From positions 186,001 to 250,000 of the forward strand of contig NZ_AVPJ01000005.1 of assembly GCF_000768705.1 (NCBI RefSeq): DNA of 64,000 bases, written 5' to 3'. Below are positions 8,836-17,622 of this stretch, one piece after another. Origin of the DNA: Knoellia sinensis KCTC 19936 (lineage in GTDB: Bacteria > Actinomycetota > Actinomycetes > Actinomycetales > Dermatophilaceae). Within the stretch, counting starts at the first letter, position 1. Every line of letters begins with the position of its first letter. The position numbers were made by a program, and so were the translations under genes. The notes under the pieces were generated by a model that was not told the DNA's origin, did no database searches, and saw only the letters and a list, made by a program, of their open reading frames with translations.

Positions 8836-10068
8836 TCAGTCGTGCGGCAGGATCTTGGACGGCCCGAGAGGTTCGGCCTCGCCTCGTTCGACCGCGGCCC
8901 GGTGGCTGTCGCGGGCCCGCTCCAGGAGCTCCATGAGGTCGGCCTCCTCGCGGGCCTTCTGCTTGTACTTCGGACCGAGGGCGACGATCTGGTCGCGTTC
9001 GGCGAGCAGCAGGCGGAGGATGCGCTCACGTTCGGCCGGGTCCGCGGTGTACTCCGAGTCGAGGTAGGACGTCGCGTGCCGGCGGGCGTTGGCAATCGCG
9101 TTCTGCGCCTTGCCCGCTGGGCTGAACAGGGACGCGACGACGGTGACGACGAGCACGCCCAGGATCACGCTCAACGACAGCCCGGTGCTGATCTCCACGA
9201 CCTCCACGGGCTGACCGTCGTTGATGAACCAGACGTTGTTCTCGTGGAGCGCGTGCAGGATCAGCTTGATGCCGATGAACGCGAGGATCGCGGCAAGTCC
9301 GTAGGAGAGGTAGATGAGGCGGTCGAGGAGCCCTTCGATGAGGAAGAACAGCTGCCGCAAACCCAACAGGGAGAACGCCGTCGCCGTGAACACGATGAAG
9401 GTGTCCTGCGTCAGTCCGAAGATCGCCGGGATCGAGTCGAGCGCGAAGAGGATGTCTGTGCCGCCGATCGCCACCATCACGAGCAGCATCGGGGTCATCG
9501 CCCGCTTGCCGTTGACCATGGTGAACAACTTGTCGCCGTCGTAGTGATCGGTCGTGTGCAGCACCTTGCGGGCCAGCCGGATCATGATGTTGTCGCCGGT
9601 GTGGGCGTCCTCGCCGTCGGGCTTGAGCATGTTGCCGGCCGTGATCAGCAGGATCAGCCCGAAGATGTAGAAGACCCACGCGAACGAGTTGATCAGTGCG
9701 GCGCCCAGGAAGATGAAGCCGGTGCGCGCGATGAGGGCGAACACGATGCCGAAGAGCAGCACCTTCTGCTGGTCCTCGCGGGGCACCCGGAAGCTGCTCA
9801 TGATGATGAGGAAGACGAACAGGTTGTCGACCGAGAGTGCCTTCTCGGTGATGTAGCCCGCGAAGTACTCGCCACCCGGGCCGGTCCCGCCGAAGATGAG
9901 GACCCCGATCCCGAAGAGCACGGCGATACCGACATACAGCGCCGACCAGATCGCGGCCTCGCGGAGGGTGGGCACGTGGGCCTTGCGGACGTGGAAGAAG
10001 AAGTCGAAGAGCAGCAGGGCGACGATGAAGACGATCGTCAGCGTCCAGATCAGCGGTGAGACATCCAC
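8836..10068 (-). CDS. TerC-family integral membrane protein
   Basis: 410-aa polytopic membrane protein of the TerC/Alx family, whose members export manganese and are linked to metallation of exported proteins; older names refer to tellurite resistance. The acidic family motif is present (KALSVDNLFVFLIIMSSF) with a second acidic segment in a membrane helix (GGTDILFALDSIPAIFGL). The C-terminal 90 residues are soluble and charged (RHATSYLDSEY onwards), longer than in Alx. The GTG at 10068 has AGGAG 6 nt upstream. It diverges from the sugar dehydrogenase gene, and I saw no yybP-ykoY manganese riboswitch in the short 5' region. Confidence 0.9.
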   Translation of the reverse strand: MDVSPLIWTLTIVFIVALLLFDFFFHVRKAHVPTLREAAIWSALYVGIAVLFGIGVLIFGGTGPGGEYFAGYITEKALSVDNLFVFLIIMSSFRVPREDQQKVLLFGIVFALIARTGFIFLGAALINSFAWVFYIFGLILLITAGNMLKPDGEDAHTGDNIMIRLARKVLHTTDHYDGDKLFTMVNGKRAMTPMLLVMVAIGGTDILFALDSIPAIFGLTQDTFIVFTATAFSLLGLRQLFFLIEGLLDRLIYLSYGLAAILAFIGIKLILHALHENNVWFINDGQPVEVVEISTGLSLSVILGVLVVTVVASLFSPAGKAQNAIANARRHATSYLDSEYTADPAERERILRLLLAERDQIVALGPKYKQKAREEADLMELLERARDSHRAAVERGEAEPLGPSKILPHD

Positions 10069-10184
10069 GAATTGCTCCTGTCGGGGAGGTGTGGCGGGCC
10101 TATGTCGAGGGTAGGACACCGGAGTCGGGGCGACGGCTGTCCGGCCGGCAGCGTCGCGTGACCGAGACGAGGAAAGGCACACCG

Positions 10185-11687
10185 ATGAAATCGACTGCAC
10201 GCACCCGCCGTCTGGCGCTCATCCTCCCCGCCGTGGCCGCGGCCACCGCAACCGTTGCCGCCCAGGCGCCCAGCGCCGCGTCGACCGGCGCAGAACAAGG
10301 GAAAGCCGCGATCAACGTGTCCGCGAACACGCTCGCGCGAGGAAACGTCGCCCCCGCCGGCGAGGACGACTTCGAGAAGTCCGTCCTGACCACCGGCCTC
10401 GCGGACCCGTTCGAGATCCTCTTCGCTCCGGACGGCAACCTCTGGGCGACGGAGCGCACCGCAGGGCGCGTCACCGTCGTCGACCCGGACACGGGAGACA
10501 AGCGCACCGTTCTGACCATCCCCGAGGTGGTGCACACCCCGGGTGAGCAGGACGGACTCCTCGGCATGGCGATCGACAGCGGTGGGAAGGGCAAGGGCCG
10601 TGCGCAGGGCTCGTGGGACGTCTACCTCTCCTACACCTACGACGGCGACCCGGGCGCAGCGCTCGACCGGCGTCAACGGATCGCCCGCTACACCTACGAC
10701 GCGAGCTCGCAGCAGTTGACCAGCCCCCGCACCCTGATCGAGGGGCTGCTGGCCAGCGACGACCACAACTCCGGGCGACTCAAGATCGGCCGCGACAACA
10801 CGATCTACTACTCGATCGGTGACCGCGGCAACAACCAGGACCTCAACGCCTGCCGGCTCATCGAAAGCCAGCGACTGCCCACCGCAGCCGAAGTGCGAAA
10901 CCAGGACTGGACGGCATACCAAGGAAAGACGTTGCGGCTCAACCGCGACGGATCGATCCCGGGCAGCAACCCGCGGCTCGATGGCGTGCGCAGCCACGTC
11001 TGGACGTTCGGTCACCGCAACCACCAGGGTCTGGTCTTCGACGACGACGGTCGGCTCTACTCCGCGGAGATGGGCCCCAAGAGCGACGACGAGCTCAACC
11101 TCCTGACGGCTGGTGGCAACTACGGCTGGCCCCGGATCGCGGGCTACCAGGACGACAGCGCCTACGTCTACGGCAACGGGTCGGCGCGGGCGAGTGGCTG
11201 TGACCCCGCCGACTACGACGCGTTCGTCATCCCCGACGACGTCCCGCAGCAGGCCGAGTCGAGCTTCCACGACCCGCGGCTCGTGCCGCCGGTGCGCACC
11301 TTCTACACGGTCCCGCCGGACTTCGACTTCCAGGGAGAGCGGTGCGCTCCCTCCGGACTGTTCTTCATCTGCTACCCGACGATCGCGCCGGCGAGTGTCG
11401 ACTTCTACGGTGAGCGTGCGATCCCGGGCTGGGACGAGTCGCTGCTGTTGCCGACGCTCAAGCGCGGCACGCTCTTCCGTATGCCGGTCGCGTCGCCGAC
11501 GCTCGTGGACGGTCCGCTGCCGCTGTTCCGCAGCCAGAACCGCTACCGCGACACAGCGATCTCGCCTGACGGCGGAACCATCCATGTCGCCACCGACAGT
11601 GGAGGTCTCGTCGAAGGACTCGACGGCCTGCCGACCAGCGAGTTGGCGAACCCCGGAGCCATCCTGAGCTTCCGCCACACCGGCTGA
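10185..11687 (+). CDS. Secreted PQQ-dependent sugar dehydrogenase (sGDH/GSDH family)
   Basis: 500-aa exported beta-propeller enzyme. A basic start and hydrophobic stretch (RRLALILPAVAAATATVAAQA) form a signal peptide. Family blocks are FEILFAPDGNLWATERTAG, GEQDGLLGMAI, DHNSGRLKIGRDNTIYYSIG with the presumed catalytic His, and TFGHRNHQGLVFDDDGRLY followed by SAEMGP. Members oxidise glucose or other aldoses outside the membrane with PQQ; the substrate is unknown, and no pqq biosynthesis genes lie in the window. Two cysteines late in the protein (GERCAPSGLFFICYP) may form a disulphide. GAGGAAAGG precedes the ATG. Confidence 0.88.
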   Translation: MKSTARTRRLALILPAVAAATATVAAQAPSAASTGAEQGKAAINVSANTLARGNVAPAGEDDFEKSVLTTGLADPFEILFAPDGNLWATERTAGRVTVVDPDTGDKRTVLTIPEVVHTPGEQDGLLGMAIDSGGKGKGRAQGSWDVYLSYTYDGDPGAALDRRQRIARYTYDASSQQLTSPRTLIEGLLASDDHNSGRLKIGRDNTIYYSIGDRGNNQDLNACRLIESQRLPTAAEVRNQDWTAYQGKTLRLNRDGSIPGSNPRLDGVRSHVWTFGHRNHQGLVFDDDGRLYSAEMGPKSDDELNLLTAGGNYGWPRIAGYQDDSAYVYGNGSARASGCDPADYDAFVIPDDVPQQAESSFHDPRLVPPVRTFYTVPPDFDFQGERCAPSGLFFICYPTIAPASVDFYGERAIPGWDESLLLPTLKRGTLFRMPVASPTLVDGPLPLFRSQNRYRDTAISPDGGTIHVATDSGGLVEGLDGLPTSELANPGAILSFRHTG

Positions 11688-11823
11688 GGCCGACCGGCAC
11701 GTGCGTGTGGTGCCCGGCTCTCACGAACCGGGCGCCACACGGCCCGGCTCTCGCCACGCCAGATCCGCTTGAGGCTGGGTCGGGCTGGTGCTTTGGTGGA
11801 ACGTGCGCGAAAGGAGGACCGCA

Positions 11824-12972
11824 ATGCCGTCGCAGGACCGGCAGGTCTTGCCCAACTCGTTCCGGATCGCGGTGGTCGCGCCGCCGTGGTTCGAGATTCC
11901 GCCCGCGGGATACGGCGGTATTGAGTCAGTCGTCGCCGATTTGGTGAATGGGCTGGTGCAGCGCGGGCACGAGGTCACCTTGGTCGGGGCCGGACGCAAC
12001 CGAACGCGTGCGTCTCGCTTTGTTTCCGCGTTCGAGGTCCCGCCGAGCGAGCGACTGGGGTTGGCCATCCCCGAAGTGCTGGAGGCCGCCGCCGTCGCCG
12101 ACGCCTTGCGAGACGTCGATGTGGACCTGGTCCACGACCATTCGCTTGCCGGGCCGCTGCTCGCGTGTGGTCGCGCCGCGCCGACTCTGGTGACGGTCCA
12201 CGGCCCGGCGACCGGGGAGATGGGTGATTATTACCGGCGACTCGGCAGTGCCGTGAGCCTGGTGGCGATCTCCGCTGCGCAGCGCCGACTCAACCCAGGC
12301 CTCAATTGGGCCGGGACGGTCCACAACGCGACGAACGTCGCGTCCTTCCCATTCGAGGCGCGCAAGGATGACTACGTGCTGTGGCTCGGCCGGTTCTGCT
12401 GGGACAAGGGCGCCCACTTGGCGATCAGCGCGGCGCGGGCCGCGGGGCTGAGGCTCGTGCTGGCAGGCAAGTGCAGCGAACCCGGTGAACGGAGGTACTT
12501 TGCCCGCCAGGTCGAGCCAGCCCTCGGGCCGGACGTGGAGTACGTGGGGGAGGCTGATGCCGGGCTCAAGCGGCACTTGCTGGCCCACGCCCGAGCGCTG
12601 GTCTTCCCCATCCAGTGGGAGGAGCCCTTTGGGATGGTCATGATCGAGGCGTTGGCGTGCGGGACTCCGGTGGTGGCCACCGCCCGCGGTAGCGTCCCCG
12701 AGATCGTGGTGCACGGGGAGACCGGACTCGTGGTTGACGAGGTCGCTGATCTGCCGGGCGCGCTTCGGTCCGTCTCCGACATCGACCCCGTGGCATGCCG
12801 TCGGCACTGCGCGCAGCGGTTCGACCTCGACGTCATGGCGTCGGGCTACGAGCGCGTCTACCGTCAGCTGCTGAGCGGGCCCACGCCTCGGGGGCGAACC
12901 GCCGCACCGAGGGCTGAGCGAGACGGGCGCGCAGCTGCGGTGCACCGCGCAGCAGGAGCGCCGGTCCCGTGA
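11824..12972 (+). CDS. GT4-family glycosyltransferase
   Basis: 382-aa GT-B fold glycosyltransferase, family 4. N-terminal glycine motif PPAGYGGIESVVADLVNGL, linker VLWLGRFCWDKGAH, and C-terminal E-x7-E motif in FPIQWEEPFGMVMIEALACGTPVVA. AAGGAGGA lies 5 nt before the ATG. It overlaps the debranching-type enzyme gene by 4 nt (GTGA), so the two are coupled; a joint role in making or remodelling an alpha-glucan or trehalose-like compound is plausible but inferred. The donor and acceptor are unknown. Confidence 0.88.
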   Translation: MPSQDRQVLPNSFRIAVVAPPWFEIPPAGYGGIESVVADLVNGLVQRGHEVTLVGAGRNRTRASRFVSAFEVPPSERLGLAIPEVLEAAAVADALRDVDVDLVHDHSLAGPLLACGRAAPTLVTVHGPATGEMGDYYRRLGSAVSLVAISAAQRRLNPGLNWAGTVHNATNVASFPFEARKDDYVLWLGRFCWDKGAHLAISAARAAGLRLVLAGKCSEPGERRYFARQVEPALGPDVEYVGEADAGLKRHLLAHARALVFPIQWEEPFGMVMIEALACGTPVVATARGSVPEIVVHGETGLVVDEVADLPGALRSVSDIDPVACRRHCAQRFDLDVMASGYERVYRQLLSGPTPRGRTAAPRAERDGRAAAVHRAAGAPVP

Positions 12973-15071
12973 CCACTCCGTCGACCCAAGGCGTGGCAGA
13001 CCTCGTCGACGTCTCGGTGCGACCGGGCGCAGAAGACGTCACGGTTCTGGCTGGCTCGTCGTTCTGCCGTAGCAGCCGCTCCGGCGACATGGATGCCGAT
13101 CATGCCCACGGGCTGTTCGTCCGGGATACCCGGGTCATCTCCACCTGGGAACTTGCGTTGGACGACGCTCTCCTGGAGCCGCTGGGCGTGGCCAACCCGG
13201 ACCCCTACTCCGCAGTCTTTGTGGCACGCGCATCGAGCCGCCCCGGGGAGATCGAGCCCACTGTGGTGGTCGAGCGCCGCCGCACCCTCGCTGAGGGGAT
13301 GTCGGAGGAAATCATCGTGCGCAACTTCAGCGCGGAGCCGCTGAGCTCCGTGCTCGATCTGGCTGTCGACACAGACTTCGCAGATCTCTTCGACGTCAAG
13401 GAGTTCCGCCGGACGACCGTGAGGCGGAAGGAACAGCGCAGGGTCACCGATGGCACCTTGGAGCTGTCGGTGGGCCATCGGGGTCGACGCCGCCAGGTTC
13501 GAGTGCATTCGCCGGGTGCTGTCGCCACCCGCCGGTCCGTGACGTGGCATCTCGCGATTCCGCCTCGTCAGGTGTGGAAGACGGTCGTCGAGGTGACTGT
13601 TGCCGAGGACGGCACCGCCAGTTCAGTCGGGCCCTCCGCGGACGCGTCGGCCGAACCCACTTCTCCGTCACGTCGAATGACGGACTGGCGGGCCGCCATA
13701 CCCGTTGTGAAGAGCGACAACCCGCTGCTCCAGGACGCCTTGGATCGTAGTGCCGAGGACCTGGGCGCCTTGCGGCTCGTCGATCCGGAGCATCCTGACC
13801 TCGATGTGGTCGCGGCCGGAGCGCCGTGGTTCATGGCGCTCTTCGGCCGCGACTCGCTGCTCACCAGCTGGTTCGCACTGCCGTGGGTCCCCGGGCTGGC
13901 GCGGGGGACACTTCTCACTCTGGCCCGGCTTCAGGGGCGGCAGATCAACCCATCCAGCGAGGAACAGCCCGGGCGCATCCTGCACGAGGTTCGGCTCGGC
14001 ATCGACGAGTCCCGTGCGCTGGGCGGAAACTCCGTCTACTACGGAAGTGTCGACGCGACACCGCTGTTCGTCATGCTCCTCGGCGAAGCCGCCCGGTGGG
14101 GCATGGCCGACGAGGACGTGGCTCAACTCCTTCCGTTCGCCGATCGGGCACTGGCCTGGATCGCGGACTTCGGCGACCTCGACGGCGACGGATTCGTGGA
14201 GTACCAACGGACGACCGAGCGAGGCCTGCTCAACCAGGGTTGGAAGGACTCCGAAGACGCAATCAGCTTCCGTGAGGGAGCCCCCGCGCGAGGCCCCATA
14301 GCCCTGTGCGAGGTTCAGGGTTACGTCTATGGCGCCTATCGTGCGAGAGCTGACCTTGCCCGCAGAGTCGGAGACACATCGGGTGCCGAAGGGTGGGATG
14401 TTCGAGCCGATCAACTACGGGCCGCGTTCGACGACGCCTTCTGGGTTCCCGAGCACCGCCACTTCGCCCTGGCTCTCGATGGGGACAAGCGTCCGGTGGA
14501 CGCACTCGCATCCAACCAGGGTCATTGCCTGTGGACAGGCATCATTCACGAGCGACGTGTCGACCACGTGGTCGACGCACTTCTGTCACCGGCGATGTTC
14601 ACCGGCTGGGGAGTGCGAACACTCGCCGACGGCATGGCGACCTACAACCCGGTGAGTTACCACAACGGCTCAGTCTGGCCGCACGACAACGCCGTCCTCG
14701 TTGCCGGGCTCGTCCGGTACGGGCACCACACGGCGGCAGCGCGCATCGCCCACGGGATGATCGAGGCCTCGGCGGCGTTCGATGGACGAATGCCCGAGCT
14801 GTTCGGGGGCTTTGCCCGTGACGATCTCGGCTTCCCCGTGCCGTACCCCACGTCCTGCTCACCGCAGGCTTGGGCGGCGGTCACGCCCATCGCGTTGGTC
14901 ACCAGCCTGCTTGGCCTCGACCCGGAGTCGGACCACGTCGACACCCACACGCCACCGGACTGGGAACCACTCCGCATCGACGGATTGCACCTCGGCCGTC
15001 GCCGGGTGACTGTCGACGGCCACGCAAGGAAACTGCGGCCTTGGCCCCAACAGCACGAAACTCCTCTCTAG
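12969..15071 (+). CDS. Glycogen-debranching-type amylo-alpha-1,6-glucosidase family protein
   Basis: 700-aa cytoplasmic protein. The N-terminal 230 residues match the GDE_N_bis type domain (HGLFVRDTRVISTWEL, TDFADLFDVKEFRR). The rest is an (alpha/alpha)6 glycosidase-like domain with PWFMALFGRDSLLTSWF, NQGWKDSEDAI, and SVWPHDNAVLVAGL; the acidic residues in these blocks are the usual catalytic region. Start GTG overlaps the glycosyltransferase stop. Its own TAG shares CTAG with the convergent sigma-factor gene, so the two 3' ends overlap by 4 nt. The family is often found next to a GT4 enzyme in Actinobacteria; exact substrate unknown. Confidence 0.88.
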   Translation: MTTPSTQGVADLVDVSVRPGAEDVTVLAGSSFCRSSRSGDMDADHAHGLFVRDTRVISTWELALDDALLEPLGVANPDPYSAVFVARASSRPGEIEPTVVVERRRTLAEGMSEEIIVRNFSAEPLSSVLDLAVDTDFADLFDVKEFRRTTVRRKEQRRVTDGTLELSVGHRGRRRQVRVHSPGAVATRRSVTWHLAIPPRQVWKTVVEVTVAEDGTASSVGPSADASAEPTSPSRRMTDWRAAIPVVKSDNPLLQDALDRSAEDLGALRLVDPEHPDLDVVAAGAPWFMALFGRDSLLTSWFALPWVPGLARGTLLTLARLQGRQINPSSEEQPGRILHEVRLGIDESRALGGNSVYYGSVDATPLFVMLLGEAARWGMADEDVAQLLPFADRALAWIADFGDLDGDGFVEYQRTTERGLLNQGWKDSEDAISFREGAPARGPIALCEVQGYVYGAYRARADLARRVGDTSGAEGWDVRADQLRAAFDDAFWVPEHRHFALALDGDKRPVDALASNQGHCLWTGIIHERRVDHVVDALLSPAMFTGWGVRTLADGMATYNPVSYHNGSVWPHDNAVLVAGLVRYGHHTAAARIAHGMIEASAAFDGRMPELFGGFARDDLGFPVPYPTSCSPQAWAAVTPIALVTSLLGLDPESDHVDTHTPPDWEPLRIDGLHLGRRRVTVDGHARKLRPWPQQHETPL

Positions 15072-15856
15072 GCGCTCTCCGCCAAGCCCTGAATGGACTC
15101 GCGGAGCCGACCGAGGATGCCGGTGAGCAGCCGTGAGACCTGCATCTGGCTGAGGCCGATCGACCGGCCGATCTCGAGCTGGGTCAGTTCGTCGACGAAG
15201 CGCAGGCGAACGATGAGTTGTTCCCGCTGGGTCAGCTGCGCCAGGGCACGACCGAGTGCGTCGCGATCCGCGATCACGTCATCGGCGCCCGAATCCGCGG
15301 GCGCGAGGGCCGCGGCGGCGCGACTCGCCCCCGGTGCGTCAAGGGACAGGGCGTGGTAGCCGGCCGAGCAGAACCTCGCCTCACGGATGTCCTCCGGGTC
15401 GACGTCGAGAGCGTCCGCAAGTTCTCGTTCGGTCGGCTCGCGCAGCACGCTCTGTTGCATCCGGCCCTCGGTCTGGGCGAGTTCGGCACGGAGTTCCTGC
15501 AGTCTTCTGGGCGGGCGGACGATCCAGCCGTGGTCGCGGAAGTAGCGCTTGATCTCCCCTGAGATCGTGGGGATCGCGTATGCCGGGAAGACGCTTCCAG
15601 CGCGATGCCGGTACCCGTTCGCGGCCTTGACAAGCGCCAGCCGGCCGACCTGTGTGAGGTCGTCGCTCTCCACGCCCCGGCCACGGTAGCGGCGTGCAAC
15701 GTCGTCTGCGAGGTCGAGGGTCAGCACCACTGCCTCGTCCCGCAGTTGCTGCCGCAGGGAGACGTCTCGACATGTCTCGGCCCTGATGAGCAGGGCCTCC
15801 GCACGGTCGTGATCGGCGTGGTTGTGCCGGCTTTGGGAGGGTAGGGGGGCGAGCAT
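15068..15856 (-). CDS. Alternative sigma factor, SigB/SigF/SigG type
   Basis: 262-aa sigma-70 family protein without region 1. Region 2 is seen in DLTQVGRLALVKAANGYRH and FPAYAIPTISGEIKRYFRD, followed by a W-x-V-R-PPR segment typical of the SigB/F/G group, region 3 (REPTERELADALDVDPEDI), and region 4 with its helix-turn-helix (LTQREQLIVRLRF, TQLEIGRSIGLSQMQVSRLL). This group directs general stress responses. No anti-sigma factor or antagonist gene is adjacent, which is unusual for the group. The gene lies beside a run of stress-type genes. AGAGG precedes the ATG at 15856. The 224 nt upstream hold nothing else I can identify. Confidence 0.9.
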   Translation of the reverse strand: MLAPLPSQSRHNHADHDRAEALLIRAETCRDVSLRQQLRDEAVVLTLDLADDVARRYRGRGVESDDLTQVGRLALVKAANGYRHRAGSVFPAYAIPTISGEIKRYFRDHGWIVRPPRRLQELRAELAQTEGRMQQSVLREPTERELADALDVDPEDIREARFCSAGYHALSLDAPGASRAAAALAPADSGADDVIADRDALGRALAQLTQREQLIVRLRFVDELTQLEIGRSIGLSQMQVSRLLTGILGRLRESIQGLAESA

Positions 15857-16080
15857 GGTGATCCTCTCTCAGTCGGGACTGAGGACGGATGGCACCGCTG
15901 CTGGACCACGGGTCGTCTGCCGACCACACAACCACCCTGCCTCCGCGTCCGCAACCCATGCCCCGGCAACCACGACACCGGAGACCGCGCGCAGATCAGG
16001 GCGGCTGCATCAGGCCATGTGCCAGCCCACTCGCGTAATGTCGGAAGGGCAATGCACGTCACTCAACGGAGGTGTGAGCC

Positions 16081-16155
16081 ATGCAAGGTTCCGGACTCAT
16101 CTGGACCATCGTCGGTGTTCTTCTGATCATTGCCCTGCTGATCTTCATCTTCTGA
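16081..16155 (+). CDS. 24-residue hydrophobic peptide
   Basis: A tiny gene with a good ribosome site (GGAGG, 8 nt before the ATG). It encodes MQGSGLIWTIVGVLLIIALL plus IFIF, that is, a single membrane helix of about 17 residues after a short polar start. Similar one-helix hydrophobic peptides occur in Actinobacteria, but their function is unknown. It precedes the stress/ANTAR genes. The strong ribosome site and clean helix argue for a real gene, but the length keeps confidence moderate. Confidence 0.6.
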   Translation: MQGSGLIWTIVGVLLIIALLIFIF

Positions 16156-16363
16156 CGCGAGGCGATCACGACCTCACCCCAGACCCCGGTGGGGCCGCAT
16201 CGACGCACGCATGGCACGACGCCTGCGCCGGGCCCGATCGCAGAATGACCCGCTCGTGTCTGACGCATCCGCGCTTGGCCGGTCTAGTGTGGACGTGTTG
16301 ACTCCTTGGCCATCCCAGACCCCGGTGACCACGCATTCATCGAAACCGTGGGAAGGCAGATCA

Positions 16364-16651
16364 ATGTCAACGACATGGGATGGCCCTACTGAGAACCGAT
16401 CCGCTGTGGCGCTGGCGCCGAACTCGGCACGCGCCCCCGACGACAACCCCTTGAGCAAGTCGGTGAGGGAGTTGATTGCCGATCTCGCACTGATCGAGGA
16501 TGTCCTGCGCGCGGTTCCCACCGTGCTGCGCGAAGGCCACCGCGTGACGATCAATCCCGACTTCACCGCCCTGAAGGATGCCGAGAGACACATCGTGTCC
16601 GAGTTGCGCCGCCGGGCAGTGACGTCCAACACCTTGGATCGCTTGGCATGA
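16364..16651 (+). CDS. Small protein of unknown family (paralogue of the one at 24.5 kb)
   Basis: 95-aa soluble protein that I do not recognise. Its core SVRELIADLALIEDVLRAVP, then NPDFTALKDAERHIVSELRRR, matches the 91-aa protein encoded at 24518-24793 (SVRALIAELAQIEDAVRRAP then NPELMELMAREDQVVRALRS), so the two are paralogues. Each is next to GAF-ANTAR genes. The core looks like two amphipathic helices. The stop overlaps the start of the first GAF-ANTAR gene (ATGA), so they are co-translated and may work together. GGAAGG precedes the ATG. Confidence 0.75.
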   Translation: MSTTWDGPTENRSAVALAPNSARAPDDNPLSKSVRELIADLALIEDVLRAVPTVLREGHRVTINPDFTALKDAERHIVSELRRRAVTSNTLDRLA

Positions 16652-17622
16652 GTTCACGAACGGCTCGCCATGGCGTGACCGTTGTCCCGAAACCACCCGC
16701 TTCGCGGGTTGGGGACACGGGTCGACGCCCGCGGTCATTGCCGCCACGGGATGGCCTGCCCAGCAGCCCTTTGCGACTCCTGCCCGGAGGGTCCGCAACG
16801 CGGCCCTCGGTCCCGAGCGCGCGGGCTCCCGAGGACCTCGTGGGCGCAGCCCTCGTTGCGATCGCTCGCGTGGCGCTCCAGGTGGGTCCCCCCGATGGGA
16901 CTGCAGCACTCTCAGTGATGGAACCGCATAGGCGCCTCCGATCGCTGTGGGCGAGCGACCACGGTGCGGCAGAGCTGGACGCCGCCCAGTTCCGCCAGCG
17001 CTGTGGTCCGGCCGTTGAGGTCATCAAGAACGGGGGCTGGACCGCGGGTTCGCTCCCGAACCTCGCGGACCCATCGGGCTGCCCTGCTCTCACGACGGTC
17101 GCCGAACGGCTGCGAGTGTGTTCGGTGCTCTCGATCAGTCTGGCCGTCTTTGCCCCGGCGCTCCTCCTGCTTCCCGGGTGGGGTGAGCGTTCCACTCCTG
17201 GGGCTTTGAGCCTGTACTCGACGCACCCCGGAGCGTTCACGGACTCGGTGGTCGACAGTGTGCTGACGGCCACTGGTCATGCTGCGCTGTCCCTCACGGC
17301 GAAGGCACGGATCGAAGCGGCCGAGCAGACTGCCCGCGACCTCGCTGGACAGCTGCGCGCCGGGCTGGAGTCCCGCGCGGTCATCGGCCGGGCCCAGGGA
17401 ATCCTCATGGAGCGGCACAAGATCACCCAGGAGGAGGCCTTCGACCTGCTTCGCACCCTGAGCATGAACACCAATCGCAAACTGCGCGATCTCGCCGACG
17501 AGATCGTGTCGACGATCGACCGACGCGGCGCCGCTTCCGCTCGGGCGATCCCCGGTGTGTGTGAGGAACCCGAGTCGGCCACCCCCCTGCGCAGCGCCAC
17601 TCCGGGCACAATCGACGCGTGA
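16648..17622 (+). CDS. GAF-like/ANTAR regulator 1
   Basis: 324-aa protein with a C-terminal ANTAR domain (about 225-300: LAGQLRAGLESRAVIGRAQG, then MERHKITQEEAFDLLRTLSM and RKLRDLADEIVSTI). ANTAR domains bind paired RNA hairpins and act as antiterminators. The preceding region (about 65-220) looks like a divergent GAF sensor (AALVAIARVALQVG, TGHAALSLTAKA). It is coupled by 4-nt overlaps to the unknown small protein upstream and to the hydrolase gene downstream. First of three GAF-ANTAR proteins in 8 kb. Confidence 0.83.
   Translation: MSSRTARHGVTVVPKPPASRVGDTGRRPRSLPPRDGLPSSPLRLLPGGSATRPSVPSARAPEDLVGAALVAIARVALQVGPPDGTAALSVMEPHRRLRSLWASDHGAAELDAAQFRQRCGPAVEVIKNGGWTAGSLPNLADPSGCPALTTVAERLRVCSVLSISLAVFAPALLLLPGWGERSTPGALSLYSTHPGAFTDSVVDSVLTATGHAALSLTAKARIEAAEQTARDLAGQLRAGLESRAVIGRAQGILMERHKITQEEAFDLLRTLSMNTNRKLRDLADEIVSTIDRRGAASARAIPGVCEEPESATPLRSATPGTIDA

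Noticed and set aside
10069-10184. Possible yybP-ykoY manganese riboswitch before the TerC gene
   Set aside because: The gap is short and I see no conserved riboswitch core.
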